A DNA stretch of 39,848 nucleotides from Candidatus Magnetominusculus xianensis (GTDB lineage Bacteria; Nitrospirota; Thermodesulfovibrionia; Thermodesulfovibrionales; Magnetobacteriaceae). The notes under the pieces are model-generated. The model was not told the DNA's origin, did not search any database, and worked only from the letters and a program-made list of their open reading frames with translations. The stretch is taken from assembly GCA_001541255.1 (NCBI GenBank), contig LNQR01000030.1:1-39848 (forward strand), written 5' to 3'. Numbering within the stretch: the stretch's first letter is position 1; the number at the start of each line of letters is the position of its first letter. Below, in pieces: positions 16,429 to 24,891 of this stretch. The translations under genes and the position numbers were made by a program.

Positions 16429-16750
16429 CTCAGCACCGGACAGTGAAATCGCCTGTATTAACGAGATAAACGAGGCATTCGCCAAAAGAGAAAAGCAGAA
16501 GGCACGCCTGCTGCGTAAGACCTTGTGGTGGAAGGACAAATGTTCAACCGGCAAGTGTTACTACTGCAATAGCGCCATCCCGCCATCGGAGCTGACCATG
16601 GACCATATAATCCCCGTCTCAAAAGGTGGGATGTCGATTAAGTCTAATATAGCGGCTGCCTGCAAGGACTGTAATGTAAGAAAAAAGCACGCCCTGCCGT
16701 TTGAATGGTCAGAGTACATGGAAAGCCTGACCCAGTCCTCCGATGTTTGA
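16397..16750 (+). CDS. HNH endonuclease domain protein
   Basis: This 117-residue protein has a basic N-terminal region (RVQKRAGNS, then KREKQKARLLRKTLWWKDK). A zinc-stabilised HNH domain follows: C54-x2-C57, D69-H70 in MDHIIPVSKGG, N84, and C89-x2-C92-N93. All expected catalytic and zinc residues are present. Small lone HNH proteins are usually DNA nucleases of uncertain role. It starts inside the second DUF507 gene (32-bp overlap), so it belongs to the ribosomal-protein operon rather than to a phage or intron. Confidence 0.85.
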   Translation: MPKRVQKRAGNSAPDSEIACINEINEAFAKREKQKARLLRKTLWWKDKCSTGKCYYCNSAIPPSELTMDHIIPVSKGGMSIKSNIAAACKDCNVRKKHALPFEWSEYMESLTQSSDV

Positions 16751-16778
16751 CTCCTGCGCCTCAACTAACTTATTAACT

Positions 16779-16890
16779 GTCTCATAATAATACGATTCAA
16801 AGGGGCGAAGCCCCGTTAGATGGGGTGCAGGGGACAAGTTCCCTGCCGGGAGTTTGAGGGCAGAGCCCTCATTCTGTTCTATTATGAGAC
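16779..16890. repeat. MITE-like element with nested hairpins
   Basis: The ends GTCTCATAATA (16779-16789) and TATTATGAGAC (16880-16890) are perfect 11-bp inverted repeats. Three compact palindromes lie inside: GGGGCGAAGCCCC (16802-16814), GCAGGG/CCCTGC (16827-16846) and GAGGG...CCCTC (16856-16870). No protein is coded. The element is GC-rich inside AT-rich surroundings, as expected of a small mobile or REP-like repeat. Confidence 0.6.
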
Positions 16891-17304
16891 CCTTAATGAT
16901 ACGAATGAAAAAATCCTGACCCATGTTATTAATGGCGAATACTGCATTTCAACTTCAGTACATGATTTGTCATTCTTGCAAATAATCAGCAACATAATCA
17001 TCTTAAAGAATTATGTGAAAATCGTTAAAAGACAATTATCCTAAAAACGGCAGTTGAAAACAGCTAAGACTGGCTTATAGCCTTGTTTTACAAAGGTTTT
17101 TAGCATCTGCAGAGCAGTACTTTTTACCTACTTTTAGGTGAGTGCTTTTTCCTGCAAAACCCTTGTTATTTCTCAGTTTATCGAACTATACTGCTTTTTT
17201 TTAGGATTATATATTTACAAATCAAGATAAATTATTAGATATTGTCTTGCATAAATGAGATGATTTGTGGTATTCTTACGAAAGATAATTATTTAGAGGT
17301 GTTG
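16891..17304. other. AT-rich gene-free stretch before the SIR2 gene
   Basis: There is no convincing gene here. The sequence is clearly AT-rich. A small ACCTA/TAGGT hairpin with T-runs lies near 17128-17145. The 12-bp word TAAGACTGGCTT at 17065-17076 recurs at 21110-21121 on the other side of the SIR2 gene. The promoter of the SIR2 gene should lie here, but I see no clear -35/-10 pair. Confidence 0.4.
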
Positions 17305-20300
17305 GTGTCTGATGAGATTTTATTCAAACCGAATGTCCCTAAAGAAATCAAGGAATCTGTCAATAATGGGACGTTAGCGGTTTTTATTGGTGCTGGAGTA
17401 TCTAGTATAGTTGGTTGTGAGCGATGGGATCAGCTTGCAAATAGTTTGGTCAAGAAGTGTTATGATAAAGGATTTATTAACTTTAAAGAAAGTGAAGAAC
17501 TTTCTAAAATACAGGATCATAAGAAAACAATATCAATTTGTTATCATATTATGAATGGTAGTAATAAAATAGATATTTTTTATGATATTATGAAAAATTC
17601 TTTAAAAGAAGATGAAGATATAGCCATACCAAATATATATGATGATATATATAAGCTGAGAGGATTGTTTATCACTACAAACGCAGATACACATTTTGAT
17701 AGGCTTTTTAACACTCCAAATATCTTATATCAAAGACAAAACTTTAAGTATAATAAAATAGATCAAACAAATCTCTATCATATACATGGTTCAATCCGTG
17801 AAACAGACTCATTAATATTCACTGTAGCCTCATATATGGAGCGGTATAATGATTCTGATTTTGGCACCTTTCTTCAGCGTATCTTTCGTGAATATACTGT
17901 ATTGTTTATAGGATACGGATTAGGTGAGTTTGAGATATTAGATTTTCTTCTTAGGAAAGATAAAAATAATAAGATTAAATCTCCTCCGAGGCATTTCATG
18001 CTTTACCCGTTATACACAGGACAGGAAAATATACTCAAATACATGCAATCTTATTACAGTGATCTACGCATTAACATTTGTGCATATGCGATTGATAAGA
18101 AAGGTTACAGGCAGCTTGAAGATGTAATAAAGCATTGGAATAAGGAGATAAACCAAATTACAGATTTTTTACCTAAATCATTTGAGCAACTAGATGCTGT
18201 AATGCAAACCAAGAGCAAGACTAAAATCATGCGAACTCTTCAGAAAATAAAAAATGACAAAAGTTTGGAGGATTATTTCTTCAAAATACTTGCAGTTGAT
18301 CGCAAACCTATTAAATGGCTTATACCCTTAAAGGGGGCAGGATACTTTAACCCAAATAATAACCCTAAACCACAAGAGGTACATAACAAAAAGGGATACT
18401 ACACTGTACCTTCATGGAACATACTTGATGCGCTGAAGAATATGTCCTTAAGAAATGAAGAGAATCCATTAGAAGAAGTTACAGAAATATTGATTGAAAT
18501 CGTTAATGGAATTATATCGTACCGCGTTGATGGAAAAAGAATTGATAATTATAAGACCGACTCGAAAATATTAGAAATTATTTCACATATTCCAATAAGT
18601 TATATCAATAAAAATCACATAGATTTTATTAAAGATGCTATCTACTCCAATTTTGCTACTTCATTGATGGATCGTGTTATTTGTGAGTTATTTCTACCGA
18701 AGCTGATACATGAAAAAAATATTGATCTCATAATAGAATTGCTTAAAGTAATTTTTCTATACCGAGAGCTGGACATTAGCGGTGATCGAAGGTGTATTTC
18801 TGGTATGGATATATATTATCTTAAACAAACTATTGACAAAAACAAAAGTGGGATTGCATCTCTCTGTCCTGTTGATGCAGTACGGGTTGGTCTTGAAAAA
18901 GTAAAGGAAATATTAACCAAGTATAATGGTAGATTCAGTTTTATATGGATACCTACTATAGAAGATCACCCACAAACGAGATTTCCTGATAAATATGAAT
19001 GTCAGCTTGTTCATTTTATTAGGGATATGCTGGAAAGTTCACAACCAAAAGAAATTGAAGCTATTGTTAATGATATGCTCAAAAGTAAGCATGACATCAT
19101 GAAAAGGTTAGCCTATCACACTATCAGGCATCACTATAAAAACCTCTCTCATCTTCTTTGGAATATAGAAGGAAACCCTCTTAGTCCTCTAACAATGCAT
19201 GAACTTTATGAGCTTTTGAAATCTCGTTGCAAAGACTTCAGCCAACAACAGATTAACTTGCTTTTAGGCTGGATAGATTCAATGGAACTTTACGTGCCGG
19301 ATGAAATTAAGGAAAACCATGAAAAAAGAGCATCGTATGAAGCATATTATAAGAAAGAATGGTTATTGTCGCTTGATAGTGCAAATCCTGATGTAAAGAA
19401 AAAGTATGATGAATACCATGCTATAAATGATGCATCTTATGACCACCCATGATTCCACTTCTGGTCATCAGGTGTTGGGGTTATTGAAGAAACAAGTCCA
19501 ATTGATGAGGAAGACTTTAAGAATATGACCAGCGTTGAACGTGTAAAATATATAAATGAATATTCGGATGATAAAGATTCTGAATTTAGACTGGATTTTA
19601 CTAGGATAAATCTCGCTTCTTCCATAAGAAAATTTGTTTCAAACGATCCCGTTAGTTATTCCCATGATTTAGAGCCTTTGTTGAAAATACCACGAAAATA
19701 TCAATATGAAATTCTCAGAGGATTTGAGGAAGCATGGAAAAATAATAAGGAATTCAAATGGGATAAAATTCTCAGCTTTATTGAGGCCATACTTGGCAGT
19801 GCTGATTTTTGGACTTCGAAATCTGAAGGCAATGAGTACAACTATAACCTCTGGATTACAAACACAACTGCGGATTTAATCACTGAAGGAGTAAAAAATG
19901 ACAGACCAGCATTCACACCTGAGCTTTTACCTATTGTTGAAAGGATTCTGCTTGTTTTTATAGATAAAGTGAAGTCTGATATAAAGACATCTGATATTAA
20001 AACAGTGAATTATTTTGTAACTAAAGTAATAAATTCATCTATGGAAAAAGTCTTTATAGCTGCTATTAATTATTCATTCCATTTTACAAAACTATATAGC
20101 AAAAGTAAAATAAATCGCTGGAATGAATCAATGAAAAAAGAATTTACAGATCGACTTGATGGAACGAAGGACAGAAGTATCGAATTTTCGTTTGTTGCAG
20201 GTTGGTATATATCATATTTGTACTTCATTGATAAAAAATGGACAACTGATTATTTCAATAAAATATTTGATCTAAATAATGATGAACAATGGGAATCTGC

Positions 20301-21021
20301 CTTTACTGGATATATAGTTATGAACTCGACTATTGATGATGTTTTTTATAAACTCCATAAAGAACATGGTCACTATAATAAGGCTCTCAATTTTGAGTTT
20401 GCTGATAAATTTGCAGCTGATAAAGTGGTTCAACACATTGTACTAGGATATCTTGCAGACTGGGAAAGCACGACAGATAAGAATAGTTTAATCAAGAAGA
20501 TGGTTATCGCAGGCAACACTAAACAATTGTCTGAAATGGTCTCTTTTGTGTGGCAATTCAGAGATAAAATTAATGAAAAGATTCGAACTAAAGTCAAACC
20601 ATTATGGAAGATGATTATTAATATTATTAGCCCTATGCTTAAGGTAAATGACCATCTAATCGACAGAGAACAGTACAGCATTATAGCATCAAAATTAGGG
20701 AATTGGCTTTGTCTTGTGGATACGATTGATGATGATATTAAAAATTGGCTTGATGACACAATTTCTTCAATAGAAGAAAATAATGATGGATTATTCGTTG
20801 AATATCTTTTAAGTCATGTTGAAAATACACCAGAAAAAGTAGGAGAGATATATATAAAAATGCTTAACGCTGGAACATTTCCTACTTATCCAAAAGAGGA
20901 TATTGCTGCAATTGTTCAAGCCTTAAATAAGACTTCACAAAAGGAGATGGTAGACAGAATCCGTAATTTATATATAGGAAAGGGTTTGCTGGTTGAAGTG
21001 TTTCGAGCCTTAGAGTCATGA
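17305..21021 (+). pseudogene. Large SIR2-family protein (probable phage defence), split by in-frame TGA
   Basis: SIR2-domain defence proteins degrade or sense NAD+ during phage infection. The N-terminal domain shows the NAD-binding pattern: FIGAGVS (GAGVS at residues 29-33), TTNAD (124-128), HIHGS (159-163) and FIGYGLGE (about 205). The long rest is helical and of the kind found with DUF4020, I believe. The frame is open from 17305 to 21021 (1238 codons) except for one TGA at 19450-19452. No frameshift is needed to join the halves. The downstream half has an internal ATG at 19525 but no clear ribosome site. GTG 17305 is chosen because AGAGG lies five bases upstream; TTG 17242 and ATG 17260 are alternatives. 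Its AT-rich composition differs from neighbouring genes, suggesting transfer. The N-terminal 715 residues alone could still be active. Confidence 0.8.
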
Positions 21022-21389
21022 CGGTCTGTTGAAAAAGCATGATTTTGCTTGAAGATTAATAGTACATGCTCATGGTATAAACTGTGTAACAATATACGGC
21101 TGACTGGCATAAGACTGGCTTGTGTTGTATTTTTATAAGTGTGGAGGGCATTGGTGACGAAGTAGGGATACTTTTTGACCTTCTTGCTGGAAACCACATA
21201 GACTGTGAAAGATAATACACCGATAGACACCAGCACTTGAGCGTGTTTTGGCTTGAATATCATATTTACATAAGTATTCAGTAGGTTATTCATAGCTTAA
21301 TGCCAACACATGGTTGCTCAAATTTCAATAACGAGACCAAACTATATGTTTATTTATATAGGATAGTTAAAAATCCACGATGGATATGA
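21022..21389. other. Gene-free stretch between SIR2 gene and metF
   Basis: A minus-strand frame (20916-21293) exists but overlaps the end of the SIR2 gene, has no ribosome site and matches nothing I know. One hydrophobic segment (AQVLVSIGVLSFTVYVV) leaves a slight chance of a small membrane protein. The 12-bp direct repeat of the SIR2 island lies at 21110-21121. Confidence 0.4.
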
Positions 21390-21395
21390 TATAAT
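21367..21395 (+). promoter_or_regulatory. Candidate promoter of metF-panB-thyX
   Basis: There is a perfect -10 TATAAT at 21390-21395, with TTAAAA at 21367-21372 at 17-bp spacing as a weak -35. Transcription would begin near 21402, leaving a leader of about 130 nt. Confidence 0.4.
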
Positions 21396-21466
21396 ACCGT
21401 AAGAAAGTGATAACGCTGAAATCATGAGGACAGTACACAAATAATAAGCATTTTCCTGAAGGCCTA

Positions 21467-21501
21467 GTCAGCCGGACGCAGCACAGCTGCAGGGCACTGA
21501 C
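21467..21501 (+). promoter_or_regulatory. Structured leader hairpin upstream of metF
   Basis: GTCAG (21467-21471) pairs with CTGAC (21497-21501), with CC/GG pairs inside. A perfect GCAGC-ACA-GCTGC hairpin (21478-21490) sits at the tip. It ends 20 bp before the GGAG ribosome site. It matches no riboswitch I know; it could be an unknown leader element or simply a stable hairpin. Confidence 0.35.
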
Positions 21502-21532
21502 GGTGAGATATGCGAAAAAAGGAGAAGCTAAA

Positions 21533-22414
21533 ATGAGTTTTAAAGAAGCCATCGAATCAGGCAAATTTGTCGTTACTGCCGAAGTCGGCCCGCCAAAGGG
21601 TACCGATATAGCAACTATGATTCACGACATGCACATCCTCAAAGGCAAGATAGACGCGGTGAACGTTACAGACAACCAGTCTGCCGTGATGAGGATATGT
21701 TCGCTTGCCGTATGTAAAATAGCAATGGAACAGGGGCTTGAGCCGATTCTTCAGATGACCTGCCGCGACAGAAACCGCATAGCTCTACAGTCAGACCTGC
21801 TTGGAGCATCAGTGCTGGGCATACACAATGTCCTCTGCATGACCGGCGACCACGTCACAGCAGGAGACCAGAAGGGGGCGAAGTCCGTCTATGACATTGA
21901 ATCCGTCCAGCTCCTTCAGCTCGTCGATTCGTTGAACAAGGGTAAGGACATGCACGGAAATGACTTAAAGGGCACGACGAGTTTTTTCCAGGGTGCAGTT
22001 GTAACCCCGGAGGCAAATCCCCTTGAGCCGCAGCTTATGAAGTTCGAGAAGAAGGTACGTGCAGGCGCTAATTTCTTTCAGACACAGGCCATCTACGACA
22101 TAGAGAAGTTTAAGAGCTTTATGACATTTGCCAAAAAGACGGGTGCTAAGATTATGGCCGGCCTTGTTGTCTTAAAAAGCGTCGGTATGGCGAACTTTTT
22201 GAATAACAATGTCCCAGGCATAAAAGTCCCGCCGGAACTGATAGCCGAACTTAAGGCAGCAGGCAAGGAAAAGGCCCTGGACACGGGATTAAGCATCACG
22301 GCACGCCATATTAAGCAGCTCAAGGAAGAGAACATCTGTGACGGCGTGCATATCATGGCAATTGGCATGGAGGACAAGGTACCGGAGATTTTACAAAGGG
22401 CGGGGTTGCTATAG
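21533..22414 (+). CDS. metF: Methylenetetrahydrofolate reductase family protein
   Basis: MTHFR reduces 5,10-methylene-THF to 5-methyl-THF for methionine synthesis or the Wood-Ljungdahl methyl branch. The 293-residue TIM barrel has the family features VVTAEVGPPKGTD at the start, DAVNVTDNQSAVMRICSLA, LQMTCRDRNRIALQSDLLGA, and NVLCMTGDHVTAGDQ. ATG 21533 has a GGAG site eight bases upstream; an earlier GTG at 21503 lies in the leader hairpin and is less likely. panB starts 3 bp downstream. A MetV-like zinc partner, often found in acetogenic lineages, is not adjacent. Confidence 0.9.
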   Translation: MSFKEAIESGKFVVTAEVGPPKGTDIATMIHDMHILKGKIDAVNVTDNQSAVMRICSLAVCKIAMEQGLEPILQMTCRDRNRIALQSDLLGASVLGIHNVLCMTGDHVTAGDQKGAKSVYDIESVQLLQLVDSLNKGKDMHGNDLKGTTSFFQGAVVTPEANPLEPQLMKFEKKVRAGANFFQTQAIYDIEKFKSFMTFAKKTGAKIMAGLVVLKSVGMANFLNNNVPGIKVPPELIAELKAAGKEKALDTGLSITARHIKQLKEENICDGVHIMAIGMEDKVPEILQRAGLL

Positions 22415-22417
22415 AAG

Positions 22418-23218
22418 ATGGCGCGGGCCACGATACAACATTTCAGGGATAAAAAACAAAAGGGCCAGAAGCTCACACTGATAACGGCATATGACTATAC
22501 GTTTGGGCGCATAGTGGATGAGGCGGGATTTGACGGCATTTTAGTCGGCGATTCCCTTGCAATGGTAGTGCAGGGGCTTGATAACACACTGCCTGTGACA
22601 ATGGATGAGATGCTCTATCACACAAGGCTTGTGTCACGTGCCGTAGAGAAGTCCATGGTAATAGGGGATATGCCTTTTATGTCATATCAGGTTTCTGTTG
22701 AGGACGCGGTGAGAAACGCGGCAAGATTTATAAAGGAATCCGGCGCCCAGGCGGTGAAGATAGAAGGCGGCAGCGAAATTATCCCACAAGTCAAGGCGAT
22801 AGTGCGCGCCGAGATACCTGTAATGGCACATATAGGGCTTACCCCGCAGGCTATATACAGAATGGGCGGCTATAAGGTACAAGGCCGGACAGAGGAGGCG
22901 GGAAAAATCTTAATCGAGGATGCAAAAAAACTTGAGGACGCAGGGGCCTTCAGCATTGTCCTTGAGGCAATGCCAAGCGCCCTGGCTGCTCAGATAACTG
23001 CCTCGTTGTCCATTGCCACAATAGGTATTGGGGCAGGGGCTGACTGCGATGGGCAAATCCTCGTGCTTCATGACGTACTGGGGCTTTTTGAGCGGTTTGT
23101 TCCAAAATTTGTTAAGAAATACGCTGGCTTAAAAACCGAGACACTAAACGCCCTTAAGCAATATAAGGAAGAAGTGGAAACAGGGATTTTCCCTTCCACC
23201 AAAGAAAGCTTTCAATAG
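22418..23218 (+). CDS. panB: 3-methyl-2-oxobutanoate hydroxymethyltransferase
   Basis: PanB uses methylene-THF to make ketopantoate, the first committed step to pantothenate and CoA. The 266-residue protein has TAYDYTFGRIVDEAGFDGILVGDSLAMVV, the GDMPFMSYQVS strand and the AVKIEGG lysine region. The MAHIGLTPQ and IGIGAGADCDGQILVLHD signatures follow, all canonical. It lies 3 bp after metF and 10 bp before thyX, so three folate one-carbon enzymes are in one operon. Confidence 0.96.
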   Translation: MARATIQHFRDKKQKGQKLTLITAYDYTFGRIVDEAGFDGILVGDSLAMVVQGLDNTLPVTMDEMLYHTRLVSRAVEKSMVIGDMPFMSYQVSVEDAVRNAARFIKESGAQAVKIEGGSEIIPQVKAIVRAEIPVMAHIGLTPQAIYRMGGYKVQGRTEEAGKILIEDAKKLEDAGAFSIVLEAMPSALAAQITASLSIATIGIGAGADCDGQILVLHDVLGLFERFVPKFVKKYAGLKTETLNALKQYKEEVETGIFPSTKESFQ

Positions 23219-23228
23219 GACAATCACA

Positions 23229-23975
23229 ATGGGTGAGACAAGACTAAAGGTAATGCTGCTGAGATATACCCCTGAGCCAGAGGAATTAGTAGCTATGGCC
23301 GCCAAGCTCTGCTACAGCCCTTCAGATGTAGAAGGGTTGAAGAAAAAGATAACGAAAAAAGACCAAAGGGGCTTTATACAAAAGCTTATGGACATGGGAC
23401 ATCTAAGCCCAATCGAACACTCTTCGTTTACATTTGCTATTGAGGGCATATCGCGTGCATGTTCACACCAGTTGGTGCGCCACAGGCTGGCCTCCTACAG
23501 CCAGCAGTCCCAGCGCTATGTGCCTGTTCAGCGGGCGGGCGAAGACGACACCTTTGACTACATAGTCCCACCATCAATCGCCTCAGACAAGGCCATCAAA
23601 AAGATATTCAGCGATTTTATGAAAGAGGCGCACTCTGCCTATGCCCTCATATCAGAAAGATTGAACGAACTTGGCTACGAGGGTGAGTCTGCCAATCAGG
23701 ACGCCAGATTTGTGTTGCCAAACGCAAGTGAGACCAAGATAATTGTAACAATGAACGCGCGCGAATTGATGCATTTTTTCAGGCAGCGCTGCTGTAACCG
23801 CGCGCAGTGGGAAATCCATGCCGCAGCAGACAAGATGCTTGAACTTGTACAGGCAGTATCCCCGACTATTTTTTCTTTAGCTGGCCCTGGCTGTGTCAGC
23901 GGTCTATGTGCCGAGGGTGCTATGACCTGTGGCAAGATAGCAGAGGTTCGCAGCAAGTACAGGATATCTCAATAA
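23229..23975 (+). CDS. thyX: FAD-dependent thymidylate synthase
   Basis: ThyX methylates dUMP to dTMP with methylene-THF and FADH2, replacing ThyA. The ThyX motif RHRLASYSQQS is at residues 84-94, followed by QRYVP. The N-terminal region LRYTPEPEELVAMAAKLCYS and the C-terminal FFRQRCCNRAQWEIH complete the family. The length of 248 is typical. It follows panB by 10 bp with an AGGA site before ATG 23229. A start at the later Met codon is possible. Confidence 0.96.
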   Translation: MGETRLKVMLLRYTPEPEELVAMAAKLCYSPSDVEGLKKKITKKDQRGFIQKLMDMGHLSPIEHSSFTFAIEGISRACSHQLVRHRLASYSQQSQRYVPVQRAGEDDTFDYIVPPSIASDKAIKKIFSDFMKEAHSAYALISERLNELGYEGESANQDARFVLPNASETKIIVTMNARELMHFFRQRCCNRAQWEIHAAADKMLELVQAVSPTIFSLAGPGCVSGLCAEGAMTCGKIAEVRSKYRISQ

Positions 23976-23993
23976 TAACCTGACACAGGTAAT

Positions 23994-24023
23994 GCCTTAT
24001 GGAGAGTTGCCTTATGGAGACTT
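23994..24023. repeat. 15-bp tandem duplication at the rhodanese start
   Basis: GCCTTATGGAGAGTT (from 23994) is followed directly by GCCTTATGGAGACTT, one mismatch in 15. The duplication creates two extra in-frame ATG codons (23999, 24014), each with a GGAG site nearby, before the ATG at 24026 that opens the signal peptide. Confidence 0.8.
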
Positions 24024-24025
24024 GT

Positions 24026-24424
24026 ATGAAAAGAAGCTTAGTTGTGATTATATTATGTATCGCGATGATTCAAGGCACGCTCAACGCCTCTGATGTGCCG
24101 CGTATAACGATAGATGAGCTGAAGGCAAAGCTCGGTTCCCCTGAGCTGGTTGTCATTGACGTGCGATCAATGGGGTCATACGACGGCAGCAAGATGAAGA
24201 TCAAAGGAAGTGTTCGCGAAAACCCTTTGCAGATTGGGCAGTGGTCGCAAAAATACCCTAAAGACAAAGAGATAGTCCTCTACTGCACCTGACACGAAGA
24301 ACACACAAGTGCCAGTTTGGCACAAATACTCTTACAGATGGGTTACACAAAGGTCTATGCGCTTAAAGGCGGATGGAATGAATGGGAAAAGGCGCAATAT
24401 CCTGTAGAATCTAAGGTCCCATAA
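24026..24424 (+). CDS. Exported rhodanese, probable selenoprotein (UGA at 24290)
   Basis: Rhodanese domains move sulfane sulfur or do thiol redox chemistry. ATG 24026 has GGAG six bases upstream and opens a signal peptide (KRSLVVIILCIAMIQGTLNA). The domain follows: ITIDELKAKLG, VVIDVRS, then the catalytic loop LYCT-UGA-HEEHTSASLAQ and the end GYTKVYALKGGWNEWEKAQYP. The TGA at 24290-24292 (residue 89) is in frame, two residues after loop Cys87, at the place where many relatives have a second Cys (YC-T/S-C). The reading frame continues perfectly to TAA at 24422-24424. A stable hairpin starts 16 nt after the UGA. All this supports Sec insertion giving a 132-residue Cys-x-Sec protein. The alternative is a nonsense mutation leaving an inactive 88-residue stub. 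Confidence 0.75.
24309..24323 (+). promoter_or_regulatory. bSECIS-like hairpin after the rhodanese UGA
   Basis: GTGCC (24309-24313) and GGCAC (24319-24323) form a perfect 5-bp stem around the loop AGTTT. The loop begins 21 nt after the UGA and has G at its second position. Bacterial SECIS elements are known to have a short stem, a loop about 16-37 nt downstream and a G in the first two loop bases, so all three conditions are met. Binding by SelB is inferred. Confidence 0.6.
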
Positions 24425-24438
24425 TAAAATAACCTTAT

Positions 24439-24529
24439 CATTCTTCGACAAGCTCAGAATGCCTGATACTAAGTTACATACAAAGGCCTGTAACCACGAC
24501 ACTTGCTGTCATCCTTCGACAGGCTAAGG
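24439..24529. repeat. Left inverted-repeat block of the brnTA cassette
   Basis: A 23-bp palindromic unit lies at 24439-24461 (ends CATTCT/AGAATG). AAGGCCTGTAAC follows at 24483-24494 and CATCCTTCGACAGGCT at 24510-24525. Each element recurs in inverted orientation at 25316-25373 on the far side of brnTA. The TTCGACAGGCTC-type word is a common intergenic repeat in bacterial genomes. Confidence 0.65.
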
Positions 24530-24543
24530 GAAACCGTCCTGTT

Positions 24544-24891
24544 TCAACCCTTTTTGGTGTGGTTCTGACCGCTTTGCGCCTTCGATGCTACAAAGGCGCG
24601 TAACACGCTGTTCATATATGTTTGGTATCCCCTGCCTTGGCTGCGGAACCACTCAAGCACATCAGCATCTACACGAATGTTGATATGCTTCTTCCGGGAT
24701 GGCAACCCTATAGTTGCTTGCGTCCAGTCCACCTTTTCATGAACATCATCATCATCGGCTGAAATTGAGGCCTCCAACTCCTCCTCTGTCATGGCATCAA
24801 CCTTTGCCCAGTCAGTTTGGCTCTCTCCACGTTTACACATGGCGGCAAGTTCTTCAGCCGTGTAGCGCTTGATATCTTCTTTTTTCTTCAT
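24544..24891 (-). CDS. brnA: BrnA-family antitoxin
   Basis: BrnA neutralises BrnT and represses their shared promoter. The 115-residue protein has an acidic middle section (MTEEELEASISADDDDVHEKVDW) that would wrap the toxin. The C-terminal ribbon-helix-helix-type region KKHINIRVDADVLEWFRSQG then YQTYMNSVLRAFV provides DNA binding. It overlaps brnT by 38 bp, so antitoxin translation depends on the toxin message; toxin-first order is usual for brnTA. Confidence 0.85.
   Translation of the reverse strand: MKKKEDIKRYTAEELAAMCKRGESQTDWAKVDAMTEEELEASISADDDDVHEKVDWTQATIGLPSRKKHINIRVDADVLEWFRSQGRGYQTYMNSVLRAFVASKAQSGQNHTKKG

Noticed and set aside
16801..16870. CRISPR-like repeat array
   Set aside because: The palindromes differ from one another and there are no regular spacers or cas genes.
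19450..19474. UGA in the SIR2 gene as selenocysteine with a SECIS hairpin (CAC-CTG / CAG-GTG around GTCAT)
   Set aside because: The loop begins only 11 nt after the UGA, below the usual distance. The stem has a bulge, and no Cys-type catalytic site is expected at this place in the family. A nonsense change from TGG is simpler.
20916..21293. Minus-strand reading frame of 125 residues overlapping the SIR2 gene end
   Set aside because: It has no ribosome site, no recognised family and about 100 bp of overlap with better-supported coding sequence on the other strand.
21420..21530. Cobalamin or SAM riboswitch upstream of metF
   Set aside because: The GGCACTG word recalls the B12-box region, but the rest of the conserved core (GCCACTG plus the AGCCAGGAGACC-type segment) is absent and the leader is too short.
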